Assembly (NCBI RefSeq): GCF_041242975.1
Contig: NZ_CP162488.1
Coordinates: forward strand, 413,501-477,500
Length of the DNA: 64,000 bases
Reading direction: 5' to 3'
Source: Xanthomonas sp. DAR 35659
GTDB lineage: Bacteria; Pseudomonadota; Gammaproteobacteria; Xanthomonadales; Xanthomonadaceae
Both the position numbers and the translations under genes were made by a program. The notes under the pieces were generated by a model. It was not told where the DNA came from. It did not search any database and saw only the letters and a list, made by a program, of their open reading frames with translations. Below, in pieces: positions 48,204 to 57,053 of the stretch. The first letter of the stretch is position 1, and each line of letters starts with the position of its first letter.

Positions 48204-48668
48204 ATGGCCAGACGCAGCAACGACCCGGCACCCCCGTGCCCGGTGGCGCGCACGGTGGACCTGCTCGGCGAGCGCTGGGCGTTGCTGATCGTGCGCGACG
48301 CCTTCGACGGGATCCGCCGGTTCGGCGACTTCCAGCGCAGCCTGGGCGTGGCGCGCAACATCCTGGCCGACCGCCTGCGGCGGCTGGTCGAGGCGCAGAT
48401 CCTGGCGTTGCGGCCCGCGGCCGACGGCAGCGCCTATCAGGAATACGTGCTCACCGAGCAGGGCGAGCAACTGTTCCCGTTGCTGCTGGCGTTGCGCCAA
48501 TGGGGCGAGCGGCACCTGTTCGCGCCGGGCGAGGCGCACTCGCGCCTGCTCGATCGGCGCACCGGCAAGCCGCTGCCGGCGATGCTGCCGCGCGATGGCG
48601 CCGGCCGCGCGCTCACGCCGCAACAGACGCTGCTGCGCAAGCTGGACGTTGCCGACGGCGGCAGGTGA
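48204..48668 (+). CDS. HxlR-family winged-helix regulator
   Basis: 154 residues from the ATG at 48204 with GGGAG about 6 nt upstream. HxlR signatures: CPVARTVDLLGERWALLIVR, GIRRFGDFQRSLGVARNILA, DRLRRLVEAQIL and YVLTEQGEQLFPLLLALRQW. It binds DNA as a dimer and often responds to aldehydes, quinones or redox state; a Cys near the N-terminus (APPCPVAR) fits. It probably controls itself and the divergent MFS gene through the 21-bp repeat. Confidence 0.9.
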   Translation: MARRSNDPAPPCPVARTVDLLGERWALLIVRDAFDGIRRFGDFQRSLGVARNILADRLRRLVEAQILALRPAADGSAYQEYVLTEQGEQLFPLLLALRQWGERHLFAPGEAHSRLLDRRTGKPLPAMLPRDGAGRALTPQQTLLRKLDVADGGR

Positions 48669-48885
48669 CCGCGTACCGCGGCGTCAGCCCTGCCGTGTTA
48701 CGCGCGTCAGCCGTCGCGAGGCGACGGTGGCGCAGCAGGCATGGCGCTGGCGGCACCGGATCGGCGAAAATGCTGCCGGACCAGCCTGTCCCGGTCCGTC
48801 GCCCGCCTTCCGCGCGCCGCCACCCCCGGGCCTGCCGCACCGTCGCCACCCGCTGTCTCCCTCGGCGTTTCGCCGCGCCTTCGCC

Positions 48886-50496
48886 ATGGCTGCCGCCGCT
48901 CATTCCGGATCCGTCTTGAACACCACCGCCTCGCCCCCAGCCACCGACGACCTGCCCCTCACCGAGCGCCTGCGCGTCGCCCTGGACCTGCTCGAAGCCA
49001 TCGACGCCGACCGTAGCGTGCTTGACGCGCTGCCCGAGGCCGACCGCGTGCGCCTGCACCAGGTCGTCGCCAAGGTCTATCACCCCGAGCCCAAGGCGCG
49101 CCGGCAACTGCTCAAGCAGCAGGCGCGCGAACGCCACCAGGAGAAGGTGCGCAAGGCCGAGGCGCTGCTCGAGCAGACCGGCATCCGCGCGCTGCGGCGC
49201 AAGCCGGTGTTCAGCACGCCGAACTACTTCCCGCCGCATGCCGCCGGCCTGCACGATGCGCGCAACGCCGCGGCCGAGGAACCGGCGGCGGCCCACTCGC
49301 CCGAGCTGCGCCACTGCTACGTGTGCAAGCAGAAGTTCACCCAGTTGCACCATTTCTACGACCAGATGTGCCCGGCCTGCGCCGAGCTGAACTACTTCAA
49401 GCGCACCGAGACCGCCGACCTGCGCGGGCGCGTGGCCTTGCTGACCGGCGGCCGGGTCAAGATCGGCTACCAGGCCGGCCTGAAGCTGCTGCGCGCCGGC
49501 GCCGAGTTGATCGTGACCACGCGCTTCCCGCGCGATTCGGCCGCGCGCTACGCGCAGGAGCCGGACTTCGCCGAGTGGGGCCACCGCCTGCAGGTATTCG
49601 GCCTGGACCTGCGCCACACGCCCAGCGTCGAGGCGTTCTGCAGCCAGTTGCTGGCCACGCGCGAGCGCCTGGACTTCATCGTCAACAACGCCTGCCAGAC
49701 CGTGCGCCGGCCGCCGCAGTTCTACGCGCACATGATGGCCGGCGAGACCGCCGCGCTGCACGAACTGCCCGAGCACGTGCGTCGCCTGGTCGGCCACTAC
49801 GAAGGCCTGCGCAGCCCGGAGCTGCTGCCGGCCGCGTCGGCGACCACGCTGCCGGCGGGCTTGGGCCATGGCATCAGCGGCGCCGATGGCCTGACCCGCG
49901 CCGCCGAACTGTCGCAGGTGCCGTTGCTGGCCGATGAACTGCTCGGCCAGCAACACCTGTTTCCCGAAGGTCGCCTGGACCAGGACCTGCAGCAGGTCGA
50001 CCTGCGCGGGCGCAATTCGTGGCGCCTGCTGATGGCCGAGGTGCCGTCGGTGGAATTGCTGGAGACGCAACTGGTCAACGCCATCGCGCCGTTCATCATC
50101 AACGCGCGGCTCAAGCCGTTGATGCTGCGCACGCCCGAGCGCGACAAGCACATCGTCAACGTCTCGGCGATGGAAGGGCAGTTCTACCGCAACTTCAAGA
50201 CCACCCGGCACCCGCACACCAACATGGCCAAGGCCGCGTTGAACATGATGACGCGGACCTCGGCGGCCGATTACCAGAACGACGGCATCCACATGAACAG
50301 CGTGGACACCGGCTGGGTCACCGACGAGGATCCGGCCGAGATCGCCGCGCGCAAGGTGCAGGAAGAGCGCTTCCATCCGCCGCTGGACATCGTCGACGGC
50401 GCTGCGCGCATCGTCGACCCGATCATCCATGGCTTCAACACCGGCGAGCACGTGTGGGGCCAGTTCCTGAAGGATTACGCGCCGACGGATTGGTGA
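48886..50496 (+). CDS. Large SDR-like oxidoreductase with a Cys-pair insert
   Basis: 536 residues from the ATG at 48886 (a TTG at 48916 is possible). Residues 1-145 are a helical domain with a possible zinc site, HCYVCKQKFTQLHHFYDQM then CPACAELNY. An SDR domain follows: VALLTGGRVKIGYQAGLKLL, the NNAC motif (IVNNACQTV) and a late NVSAMEGQFYRNF. The usual YxxxK is replaced by TNMAK, so the catalytic Tyr appears absent at its normal place and dehydrogenase activity is doubtful. Xanthomonads and actinobacteria have similar proteins; function unknown. Confidence 0.78.
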   Translation: MAAAAHSGSVLNTTASPPATDDLPLTERLRVALDLLEAIDADRSVLDALPEADRVRLHQVVAKVYHPEPKARRQLLKQQARERHQEKVRKAEALLEQTGIRALRRKPVFSTPNYFPPHAAGLHDARNAAAEEPAAAHSPELRHCYVCKQKFTQLHHFYDQMCPACAELNYFKRTETADLRGRVALLTGGRVKIGYQAGLKLLRAGAELIVTTRFPRDSAARYAQEPDFAEWGHRLQVFGLDLRHTPSVEAFCSQLLATRERLDFIVNNACQTVRRPPQFYAHMMAGETAALHELPEHVRRLVGHYEGLRSPELLPAASATTLPAGLGHGISGADGLTRAAELSQVPLLADELLGQQHLFPEGRLDQDLQQVDLRGRNSWRLLMAEVPSVELLETQLVNAIAPFIINARLKPLMLRTPERDKHIVNVSAMEGQFYRNFKTTRHPHTNMAKAALNMMTRTSAADYQNDGIHMNSVDTGWVTDEDPAEIAARKVQEERFHPPLDIVDGAARIVDPIIHGFNTGEHVWGQFLKDYAPTDW

Positions 50497-50705
50497 GGCT
50501 GGCCGCGGGGAGGACGGCGACATCGGTGCATCCGGCGCCGCGTTGCGCGCTCGTCCCGGTGACGGCCAGACGCCGCTGGGGCGCGCGGGAGCGATAGCCC
50601 ATGCCAGGCGCCGCTGCGCATGGAACGGCTGGAAGCGGTATCGCGGCCGTGCGGGACGCCTTGCCTCGCGCCCGCCGGCGCGAGGACAGGCAGTACGCTA
50701 CCGCG

Positions 50706-51128
50706 CTACTCGGTCTCGGTGCGGGCCGGCGCCGCTGCGCCGTCCTTCTCGCGGCCCCAGAATTCCACCAGGATGGTCATCGCGGTCCACACGATCAGCG
50801 TGGGCTGGACCTTGCCGGGGATGATGTCGTGTCCCTTGAGCATCAGGTCGATCATTCCCGGGAACGTCAGCACGAGCACCACCGTATAGATCGCGTAGGC
50901 GATCCGATGCCGGCTGCTGGTGATGAAGAGGATGGAGACGACGATGCCGGCAAGCATCGCCAGCACCACCCCGAACTGCCAGTTGCCGAGCTTCTCGGTG
51001 CCAGTGAGGGCCAGGCCCAGCACGGCGCCGAAGAACATGTTCATGCCGTTGAGGTTCGCCTGGTATTCGTCCCCGGTCATCTTGCCGAGGCCGAGCTTGC
51101 CGAAGCTGCCGCCGATTTTTTTCCACAT
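50706..51128 (-). CDS. Four-helix membrane protein of unknown function
   Basis: 140 residues from the ATG at 51126-51128 (MWKKIGGSFGKLGLGKMTGD). Hydrophobic segments lie at about residues 30-46, 50-72, 78-98 and 108-124, followed by a short charged tail. TGDEYQANLNGMNMFFGAVL is the most distinctive stretch. No family recognised. It stands alone in a GC-rich region, with no gene seen in the 209 bp on its left. Confidence 0.65.
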   Translation of the reverse strand: MWKKIGGSFGKLGLGKMTGDEYQANLNGMNMFFGAVLGLALTGTEKLGNWQFGVVLAMLAGIVVSILFITSSRHRIAYAIYTVVLVLTFPGMIDLMLKGHDIIPGKVQPTLIVWTAMTILVEFWGREKDGAAAPARTETE

Positions 51129-51543
51129 AGCTCCTCCCCATCGCGCCGGCAATGCGCGTCATCGCACCGGCTGTATCGCACTGCTGCACGCGATGCCTGC
51201 GCCCCCGCGCGGCATCCGCCCTGTTCCCCGTCCGTCCGATGCCGGTCGGCATCCGCGGCCCAGGCCAACTGTAGCGGAGTTTGGCGCCGGCGACAGCGGC
51301 AACCGTGCGCAGGGCGCCGCTACCCGATGAAGCTCCGCCGTGACGCGGTTGCGATGCTGGCCGCGGCCAAGCGTCTGACCGAATAGTGCCGCCGGGAGAT
51401 ACCCGATCGTTCGCGTGTGCGCCCCGTGCCCAGTGGCGCGTGCGCGTCGATGTACTTACTGCGATCGTGTCTGCCGTGTCTGTTCCATGGGGGCGCGTGT
51501 GAGGCGCTCCGGGTGTCGCGCCAAACTGTCGCCAGCTGCGGCG
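51129..51543. other. Intergenic, no gene seen
   Basis: These 415 bp between the four-helix membrane protein and the phosphodiesterase genes show no convincing coding frame, repeat or RNA gene. Confidence 0.4.
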
Positions 51544-52011
51544 CTAACCCAGATCCAGCAGTTCTCCGCGGACGCCACTGGGGGCCAGATGCAGATAGCC
51601 GACGCTAATCGGCAGGCGGAAGCGGCGCGGGCCGGCGCTGCCGGGATTGATGTACAGCACGCCATCGCGTGGCTGCAGCGACGGCATGTGCGAATGCCCG
51701 CCGACCACCACGTCCACATCGGCCGCCACCTGCGCCAGAGTCTTCAGATCGTGGCGCACGTGCAGGCGCACGCCGGCGATCTCGACGTCCAGGGTCTCGG
51801 GCAGCGCCTGTGCCCACGGTGCGGTATCGATGTTGCCGCGGATCGCATGCAGCGGCGCGATCGCGCGCAGGGCATCGAGGATCTCCGGCTTGCCGATGTC
51901 GCCGGCATGCACGATCGCGGCGCAGCCCTGCATCGCCGCAAGTGCCTGCGGCCGCAGCAGCCCATGGGTGTCGGAGATCAGGCCGATCCGCAGCGGGCGG
52001 GTGGGAGGCAT
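51544..52011 (-). CDS. YfcE/MJ0936-type metallophosphoesterase
   Basis: 155 residues containing the small phosphodiesterase fold: IGLISDTHGLLRPQ (DxH), IVHAGDIGKPEIL (GD), IRGNIDTAPWA (GNxD) and VVVGGHSHMPSLQ (GHSH), then INPGSAGPRRF. Such enzymes bind two metals and cleave phosphodiesters in the cytoplasm; the natural substrate is unclear. Start at 52009-52011 (MPPTRPLRIG). Confidence 0.88.
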   Translation of the reverse strand: MPPTRPLRIGLISDTHGLLRPQALAAMQGCAAIVHAGDIGKPEILDALRAIAPLHAIRGNIDTAPWAQALPETLDVEIAGVRLHVRHDLKTLAQVAADVDVVVGGHSHMPSLQPRDGVLYINPGSAGPRRFRLPISVGYLHLAPSGVRGELLDLG

Positions 52012-52120
52012 CGTGCTGCCCGCAGTGGAGAGAGATGGCTAGCCTAACCGGCGGAGACGTCAGGTTGTGTCGTCGGGCGGTGTTGCTTCCGCGTCGCTCG
52101 TGCGCGAGCACCGGCCTCAC

Positions 52121-52771
52121 TCATTCCGCACGTCCCAATTGGCCGGCGAGTTCAGTGTGAAGCGCATACTGCTCGGCGACGTCGACCAACGTGCGGGAGC
52201 TGCGTGTAACGGAGCCTTCCTCGGTCGAAAGAAACGGAAAGAAGCTGAAGCACTGGTCGCCGCCGGCCTGCTGCGCGTCGGTCTCCCAATCGGGCCAGCG
52301 CAACCCTTCGTAGAAGACGCCCAATCGGTCGCTGAGCGCCCAGCGCAGGAAATCGGAGTAGCCGATCTCCATGGCTTCCCATTGCAGCGTGTCGGGCGCG
52401 AAGTAGTACATCGCGCCCGGATCCTGTCCCAGGCCGCCGCCGTTGATCGCGAAGAAGCCGCCGACCAGATCGTCCGCCACCATGAGATGCCCGGAAGAGC
52501 GGCCGGCGTTCCAGCCGACGATGTCGCGCGGCAGACGCGGATGGCCGGACCCGAGGATGCGCAGCCAGCCGTGGTCGATCAGTAGCCCGCCGGTCTCGTA
52601 CGCGATCGCGCCCATCGGCGACCGCGTCGTGACCTGAAGGCCGACCAGCGCATCCCCGCGCTGCGATGACGGCGGAAGCAGTTCGAACGGACGCTCGGCT
52701 TCGGCAAGCCATTGCCGCACCAGCGGCATCGCCGGGTCGTCGTGGTCGATCAACTCTTGAAGCGTGCGCAT
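52121..52771 (-). CDS. DUF2625 family protein
   Basis: 216 residues from the ATG at 52769-52771. The frame begins MRTLQELIDHDDPAMPLVRQ and contains LLIDHGWLRILGSGHPRLPR, LMVADDLVGGFFAINGGGLG and AMYYFAPDTLQWEAMEIGYS, the DUF2625 pattern of a compact SMI1/SUKH-like cytosolic protein. The activity is unknown; related folds often serve as immunity proteins. It starts a long run of small minus-strand genes. Confidence 0.85.
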   Translation of the reverse strand: MRTLQELIDHDDPAMPLVRQWLAEAERPFELLPPSSQRGDALVGLQVTTRSPMGAIAYETGGLLIDHGWLRILGSGHPRLPRDIVGWNAGRSSGHLMVADDLVGGFFAINGGGLGQDPGAMYYFAPDTLQWEAMEIGYSDFLRWALSDRLGVFYEGLRWPDWETDAQQAGGDQCFSFFPFLSTEEGSVTRSSRTLVDVAEQYALHTELAGQLGRAE

Positions 52772-52963
52772 GCGGCGTCCTGCATCCGGTTTGCGGATGT
52801 TGCGAAATGGGGTGGAAGCTTGATTGGTCGAACCGCGTGGCTGCCGGCCGCGCGACGCCACCGCGTTCGAGCGGTGCAATCCTGCACACGGCCTCAGCAG
52901 CGCGCGGCGATGGTCTGCCGATCCAACCTGGGCGGGCGGAGTCGCACAATGGTGCCGCCGACC

Positions 52964-53311
52964 TCAGGATGCAACCACATAGGCGTTCAATTCGGCCATC
53001 AGGCCGTCTTCGAAGCGCCACACGTCGCAGTACGCGTGCGTGGTTGCCTGCCCGTTCGCATCCTTCAGGGTGATCTCGCCGATCGCGGCAACAAACGGGC
53101 CTTCCGCGATCATGCGATGCACCTGGAACACCGGCGGCGCCTTGTACGCCTCGGTCATCCACTGGCGTACCGCGTCCTTGCCGCGCAAGGTGCGCTCGCC
53201 GATGAAGTTCCACACGGTGTCTTCGGTGCAATGCCGAAGGAAGCCATCGAAGTCTGCGCGGGAGATGGCCGCGTTGGCCTTGTTCAGTGTTTCCTTGTGC
53301 AGGTCCGACAT
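52964..53311 (-). CDS. SnoaL-like (NTF2 fold) protein
   Basis: 115 residues from the ATG at 53309-53311 (MSDLHKETLNKANAAISRAD). The sequence has the SnoaL_2 form: FDGFLRHCTEDTVWNFIGER, GKDAVRQWMTEAY and THAYCDVWRFEDGLMAELNA. These small alpha+beta barrels bind or turn over hydrophobic ligands. No operon partner is evident. Confidence 0.82.
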   Translation of the reverse strand: MSDLHKETLNKANAAISRADFDGFLRHCTEDTVWNFIGERTLRGKDAVRQWMTEAYKAPPVFQVHRMIAEGPFVAAIGEITLKDANGQATTHAYCDVWRFEDGLMAELNAYVVAS

Positions 53312-53421
53312 GGTGCTTTCCCGATCGACGGATGCGTGCACGCTAGCGAACCGCGCGTTGCCGTTCCGTCATGACGCCACGTGCCGCGCAACGCGCCTTC
53401 TCCGTCGCCGCACGGGGACTG

Positions 53422-53931
53422 TCAGTCGCCCGGCTTGGCCGGCCAGGCCAGATCGACGAGGTCGCCGATCTCCATCGACCGGTCGGCTCCGCGCATCGCG
53501 TCCTTCCATTCCTGCGGCGACGGACTCGGACGCGTGGTTGGTGCGGCGCCCCACAGCGTGGTGTTGATCGCGAAGACCACGACGCCGCCCTTGGCCTGGA
53601 ACGGCGGCACCCGCTCCAGCGACGTTGCCAGCCGCGTGGAGACCGGCGCGGGAAGGGCCGGGGAAAAATCCAGCCAGACCTTGGAGCGTCCGCCGGGCCG
53701 CACCGCGACCACGATGAAGCCGGCGGCAGGCGCTGGCTTGGCCGCCTCCGACAGACTGGCCTGCGCGGCGGCGTTGACGGATTTGATGAAGTTGGAGAGG
53801 TCGTCGACCTGGACGCGCTGGCTCAGCACGCTGTCCGGCTGCAGCAGCATGAGATTCTGCATGGCGTACGGCTGCGCCGCGAACGTGGGGCCGCTGATGA
53901 GCATGGCCAGCAGGGCGATGATGGATTTCAT
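53422..53931 (-). CDS. Secreted protein of unknown function
   Basis: 169 residues from the ATG at 53929-53931, with GGACCTCCC upstream and a signal peptide (MKSIIALLAMLISGPTFA). The mature part contains LSNFIKSVNAAAQASLSEA, GFIVVAVRPGGRSKVWLDF and GGVVVFAINTTLWGAAP, a beta-rich core. Similar lone secreted proteins occur in Xanthomonas, but I cannot assign a family. Confidence 0.68.
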   Translation of the reverse strand: MKSIIALLAMLISGPTFAAQPYAMQNLMLLQPDSVLSQRVQVDDLSNFIKSVNAAAQASLSEAAKPAPAAGFIVVAVRPGGRSKVWLDFSPALPAPVSTRLATSLERVPPFQAKGGVVVFAINTTLWGAAPTTRPSPSPQEWKDAMRGADRSMEIGDLVDLAWPAKPGD

Positions 53932-54078
53932 GGGAGGTCCAGTGGCCGAACCAGGCCTGGTTGGGAGACGGATGGAGTGGAGAGGACAGCCGTCCTGCCT
54001 CGGTGCAGGGAGCATGGACCGACTGACGTGGAACCGGGCCGAGCGCGGCGAGCGGCGTGGGCGGGCATGAGCACCGGG

Positions 54079-54393
54079 CTATGTCGCCGCATCGTCGTCC
54101 TCAGGATGCAGGCCGAGCAGCGTTTGCTCGAAGCCGACGATGCTCACCGTCTTGTAGTCGATCATCCGAATGCGCGACACGGCAAGCTGGACCAGCGAGG
54201 GCTCTGCGCCGAGCAACCGATCCTTCACCCCGGCACTGAGATCCAGCAAAGGGAACACCCGGCGCGCGTCGCCCACCTCGACGAACGCGTGCAGCGGCGC
54301 GCCGCTGGGGCACGCATAAACGGTGAGCCACTGCGATCGGAAGTCGCCGACCTGTTGAAGCGCAAGCCCGCAGTAGCTGCAGTATCTGGACAT
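54079..54393 (-). CDS. Small protein with N-terminal zinc-ribbon-like pair
   Basis: 104 residues starting MSRYCSYCGLALQQVGDFRS, a CxxC pair; one further Cys occurs (VYACPSG), so a full four-Cys ribbon is not visible. The rest is LHAFVEVGDARRVFPLLDLS and an acidic HPEDDDAAT tail. Unknown function. It shares the short, Cys-led style of its neighbours at 56421 and 57054. Confidence 0.6.
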   Translation of the reverse strand: MSRYCSYCGLALQQVGDFRSQWLTVYACPSGAPLHAFVEVGDARRVFPLLDLSAGVKDRLLGAEPSLVQLAVSRIRMIDYKTVSIVGFEQTLLGLHPEDDDAAT

Positions 54394-54442
54394 GCGCTAT
54401 CGCCGGAATCCAGTCACGTCGCGACGTGGCGCGGGCGAATGC

Positions 54443-54703
54443 TCAGGCCGATCGCCGCTCATCGCGCTCGCTCGCTCCAAGCCACGCCCAGTATGCGACC
54501 ACCGCCGCCAGCCAGGCGAAGCCGATGCCGAGACAGGCTTTGGTGGGGCCGAACCATTCGAAGGAGTTGCCGGGATTGCGCCCGAGCAGACGCGGCCAAC
54601 CCTCCGTCTGCCAGAAGTCGACGAACAAGAATGCCGCGAGCCACATCGGCGCGATCCATCCCGTCGAAAACAACACAATGCATAGCTTCCTGAAGTGACG
54701 CAT
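54443..54703 (-). CDS. Small two-helix membrane protein
   Basis: 86 residues from the ATG at 54701-54703 (MRHFRKLCIVLFSTGWIAPM). Hydrophobic segments at about 7-30 and 55-75 flank a loop, FWQTEGWPRLLGRNPGNSF; the tail is charged. It ends 50 bp before the start of the 54079 gene. Function unknown. Confidence 0.6.
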   Translation of the reverse strand: MRHFRKLCIVLFSTGWIAPMWLAAFLFVDFWQTEGWPRLLGRNPGNSFEWFGPTKACLGIGFAWLAAVVAYWAWLGASERDERRSA

Positions 54704-54965
54704 GGCTTGCTCCGCGGCCTGAGGCTTGAAGGGCAATACATGACCGCGTGGCGCTGATCGTGCACCCTCGCTCCCTGGCATTGCCGCCTATGCAGAGTGT
54801 GCCACAGCAAAGGGAAGCACCGCGTCGGGCGACGCGGCAGCGGAAGCCGCTGTCGGCGCGACAGTGCCATGGTGCGATGCGAAATGGCGGGGCGCCAAGC
54901 AGCGCGCAACAAAACGCAGGCAGGAGATGGCACCGCCGCAACCAGGCGTTGTCGGGTCAGCCGAT

Positions 54966-55430
54966 TCAGTCTTCCGCTATTCCGTATAGGTCCCGCGCCT
55001 CCCAGTCGTGGAGTGGCTTGCACAGCTGGGATGCGGGAATCGATGCCCAGTACCGCGCCGCATCCACGCGCGAGCGGGGCGCGCCCGGTGGCAGGGACGC
55101 GATGAAGTCCGACGCCGCCTGCACGACCCATCGCCTGCCGAACTGCGCGACCAGATAGAACGGAACGAAGCGGTTGCTCGCGTCCAGTCCGGAGGCATGG
55201 ATCTGCGCCATCAGCGAGGCGAGGCCCCGATCCGGATCCGGCTGCAGCTCCGCGAGCAAGTAGCCCGCCATTTCAACGGCGCGACCGTCGGGGCGAAGAA
55301 TCGCCAGCGACCATAACGCCTGGAACTGGGTGTCGTGCGCCATGCTGGCCACTTGATGGCAGGCCTGACGGAAGTCGTCGTAGCTGACGATCTTGCCGAG
55401 TTGCTCCTGGAGCTTTTGCGTTGCTTCCAT
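54966..55430 (-). CDS. Helical repeat-like cytosolic protein
   Basis: 154 residues from the ATG at 55428-55430 (MEATQKLQEQLGKIVSYDDF); an upstream ATG at 55449-55451 would add seven residues. Helical throughout, with FRQACHQVASMAHDTQFQAL, AVEMAGYLLAELQPDPDRG and FVPFYLVAQFGRRWVVQAAS. A HEAT-like fold is plausible. Unknown function. Confidence 0.62.
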   Translation of the reverse strand: MEATQKLQEQLGKIVSYDDFRQACHQVASMAHDTQFQALWSLAILRPDGRAVEMAGYLLAELQPDPDRGLASLMAQIHASGLDASNRFVPFYLVAQFGRRWVVQAASDFIASLPPGAPRSRVDAARYWASIPASQLCKPLHDWEARDLYGIAED

Positions 55431-55522
55431 GATTCCCAATGCTTGGGTCAACGGGTGGCGGTTCGGTGTGGTCGGAGCGCGTGAGAGAGGAGCGTATCTC
55501 CCTACGCACGCCCGGCGCTGGA

Positions 55523-55810
55523 TCAGGCCAAGCCGCGGGGTGGTCTCGATGCCGCCCTGGTCCGGCCGCGTTTGACAGATGCCCGTGCCTTGTTGTCCGT
55601 GCGAATGAGCGGGTCGCAGCCCTGCATGGCAGGGCGGGTATGCGCGAGGTCGATCGTCTGCAAGCTGCCGCAGTCCGGATCGGCGTAGCTGCAGGGGATG
55701 AAGCGCAACGCGCGGCTCGGCAGGCCGATGCGGCGCTGGAGCGCGTTGTTCCGCTCCGCGCTCTTGATCACGTCGACGATGTCGCCGCGCTTCAGAAACT
55801 TGCCTGCCAT
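55523..55810 (-). CDS. Small hypothetical protein
   Basis: 95 residues from the ATG at 55808-55810 (MAGKFLKRGDIVDVIKSAER), with basic residues and a PCSYADPDCGSLQTID segment holding two cysteines. The tail is Arg/Ser-rich. A GGAGGACGC element sits just before the start. Coding is likely but no family is recognised. Confidence 0.5.
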   Translation of the reverse strand: MAGKFLKRGDIVDVIKSAERNNALQRRIGLPSRALRFIPCSYADPDCGSLQTIDLAHTRPAMQGCDPLIRTDNKARASVKRGRTRAASRPPRGLA

Positions 55811-55838
55811 GCGTCCTCCTGACGGGCCTGATCGCTGG

Positions 55839-56225
55839 TCAAGCCGCGCCGTGCAAAGGCTCGGGCTTGAACGGATGGTCGGGCGCCATGGCCTGGATGA
55901 CGGCATGCAGATCCTCCACGGCGCGTTGGCGGATCTTGGGAGATTTGATGTGCCCAGGCAAGCGGCTGAGCCAGTGGCTGTTGGGGCCGTGCCCACCGCC
56001 GCGCAGGACCGACAGGCGGCGCGAGGTGGGAAGGAGCTTGCGGCCAAGCACCTGCACGCATTCGGCCAGTTGCTCGCGAGAGGAGAAGCGAAACACGAAG
56101 CCCTGCGATTCGACGCAGAGCACGGGGTAGCCGGCACGGCCCGCGGGGCGCGGTGCCGGTGGGGTATATGCCGTGGACGAACACCAGGTAGCGCCTTGCT
56201 GCTCCATATGAACCCAATAGGCCAT
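55839..56225 (-). CDS. Small hypothetical protein, WGR-like region uncertain
   Basis: 128 residues from the ATG at 56223-56225, chosen because GGGAGGAA precedes it; the upstream ATG at 56280-56282 lacks a clear ribosome site. Recognisable pieces are YPVLCVESQGFVFRFSSREQ, LAECVQVLGRKLLPTSRRL and GPNSHWLSRLPGHIKSPKIR. The FxFxSREQLAEC pattern resembles short proteins of SMI1-type neighbourhoods. Unknown function. It starts 29 bp before the 55523 gene and may be co-transcribed with it. Confidence 0.6.
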   Translation of the reverse strand: MAYWVHMEQQGATWCSSTAYTPPAPRPAGRAGYPVLCVESQGFVFRFSSREQLAECVQVLGRKLLPTSRRLSVLRGGGHGPNSHWLSRLPGHIKSPKIRQRAVEDLHAVIQAMAPDHPFKPEPLHGAA

Positions 56226-56420
56226 GGGTTCCTCCCGCCAGTCCGGGACATGTTCGATCCAGTTGCGAGGAGGCTTCCTCATGCCATTTTCTTCCGAGTT
56301 GTGCCGTTCACTGTATCAGCCTGGATGCGCCGCCTGGCCGCACTTTGCGCATGCATCCCTGCGTTCCAGAAGGCGGCGTTGCCGTCTGCGCGAAACGGCA
56401 GGGGATACCGGCTGTTGACC

Positions 56421-56891
56421 CTACTTTTCCATGATCCTACTCAGCAGCGCCTTGCCCCCGCGTTTGGGCGTGTGCTGGCGCAGCCATGCGGGGAGTTCGC
56501 TCTTACGCGTAGGGGGAACGTAGCCGACGCCGCAACCGCATCCCTTGAATGCGAAGTCGTGCTCATAGAGCGTCTGGATGATGCTCCACGCTTCTTCCGC
56601 TCGTTGCGGCGGTGGACGGAAGTCCATCCCCATCGAAGCCATGGTCGCACCGCACTGCGGGCATGTCGACACGTCGGACAGATAACGGGCATGAATCTGC
56701 TCCAGCGTGATGCCGCTCGCTTCTTCCGCCTGCGCACGCGCCGACGCAGACGCCGCACGGCAGATACGCAGATAAGCGGCCTTCAGCGGCGATTGCTCGA
56801 TGAAGTCCGCGATCGCGGGCTTGCGAAATGCCTTGCGGCACGTCATGCACGCAAAATGTTGTTTGTAGGTGTGCATCGCGTATCTGCACAT
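56421..56891 (-). CDS. Cys-rich zinc-ribbon protein
   Basis: 156 residues (an in-frame ATG at 56876, MHTYKQHFACMTCRKAF, may be the real start). CxxC pairs occur at FACMTC and VSTCPQC, with a further CGCG, so one or two zinc knuckles are likely. AEEAWSIIQTLYEHDFAFKG parallels WKAVQLLYQAGFRF of the 57054 gene, so the two share ancestry. Function unknown. Confidence 0.65.
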   Translation of the reverse strand: MCRYAMHTYKQHFACMTCRKAFRKPAIADFIEQSPLKAAYLRICRAASASARAQAEEASGITLEQIHARYLSDVSTCPQCGATMASMGMDFRPPPQRAEEAWSIIQTLYEHDFAFKGCGCGVGYVPPTRKSELPAWLRQHTPKRGGKALLSRIMEK

Positions 56892-57053
56892 CGTGGCTGT
56901 CTTCGGTTGCTAAGGCGAGTTCGTGGTCGGCCCGGATTCTAGCCAGGCCGGCAGGGCGGCGCCATCGCCGCACGGGTCGGAAAGCCCCGTATTGCGCTGT
57001 CGATCCCCAAGATGTCTCAACCTCCAGCGCTGGAAGTAGTTCGGTCAGCGATC

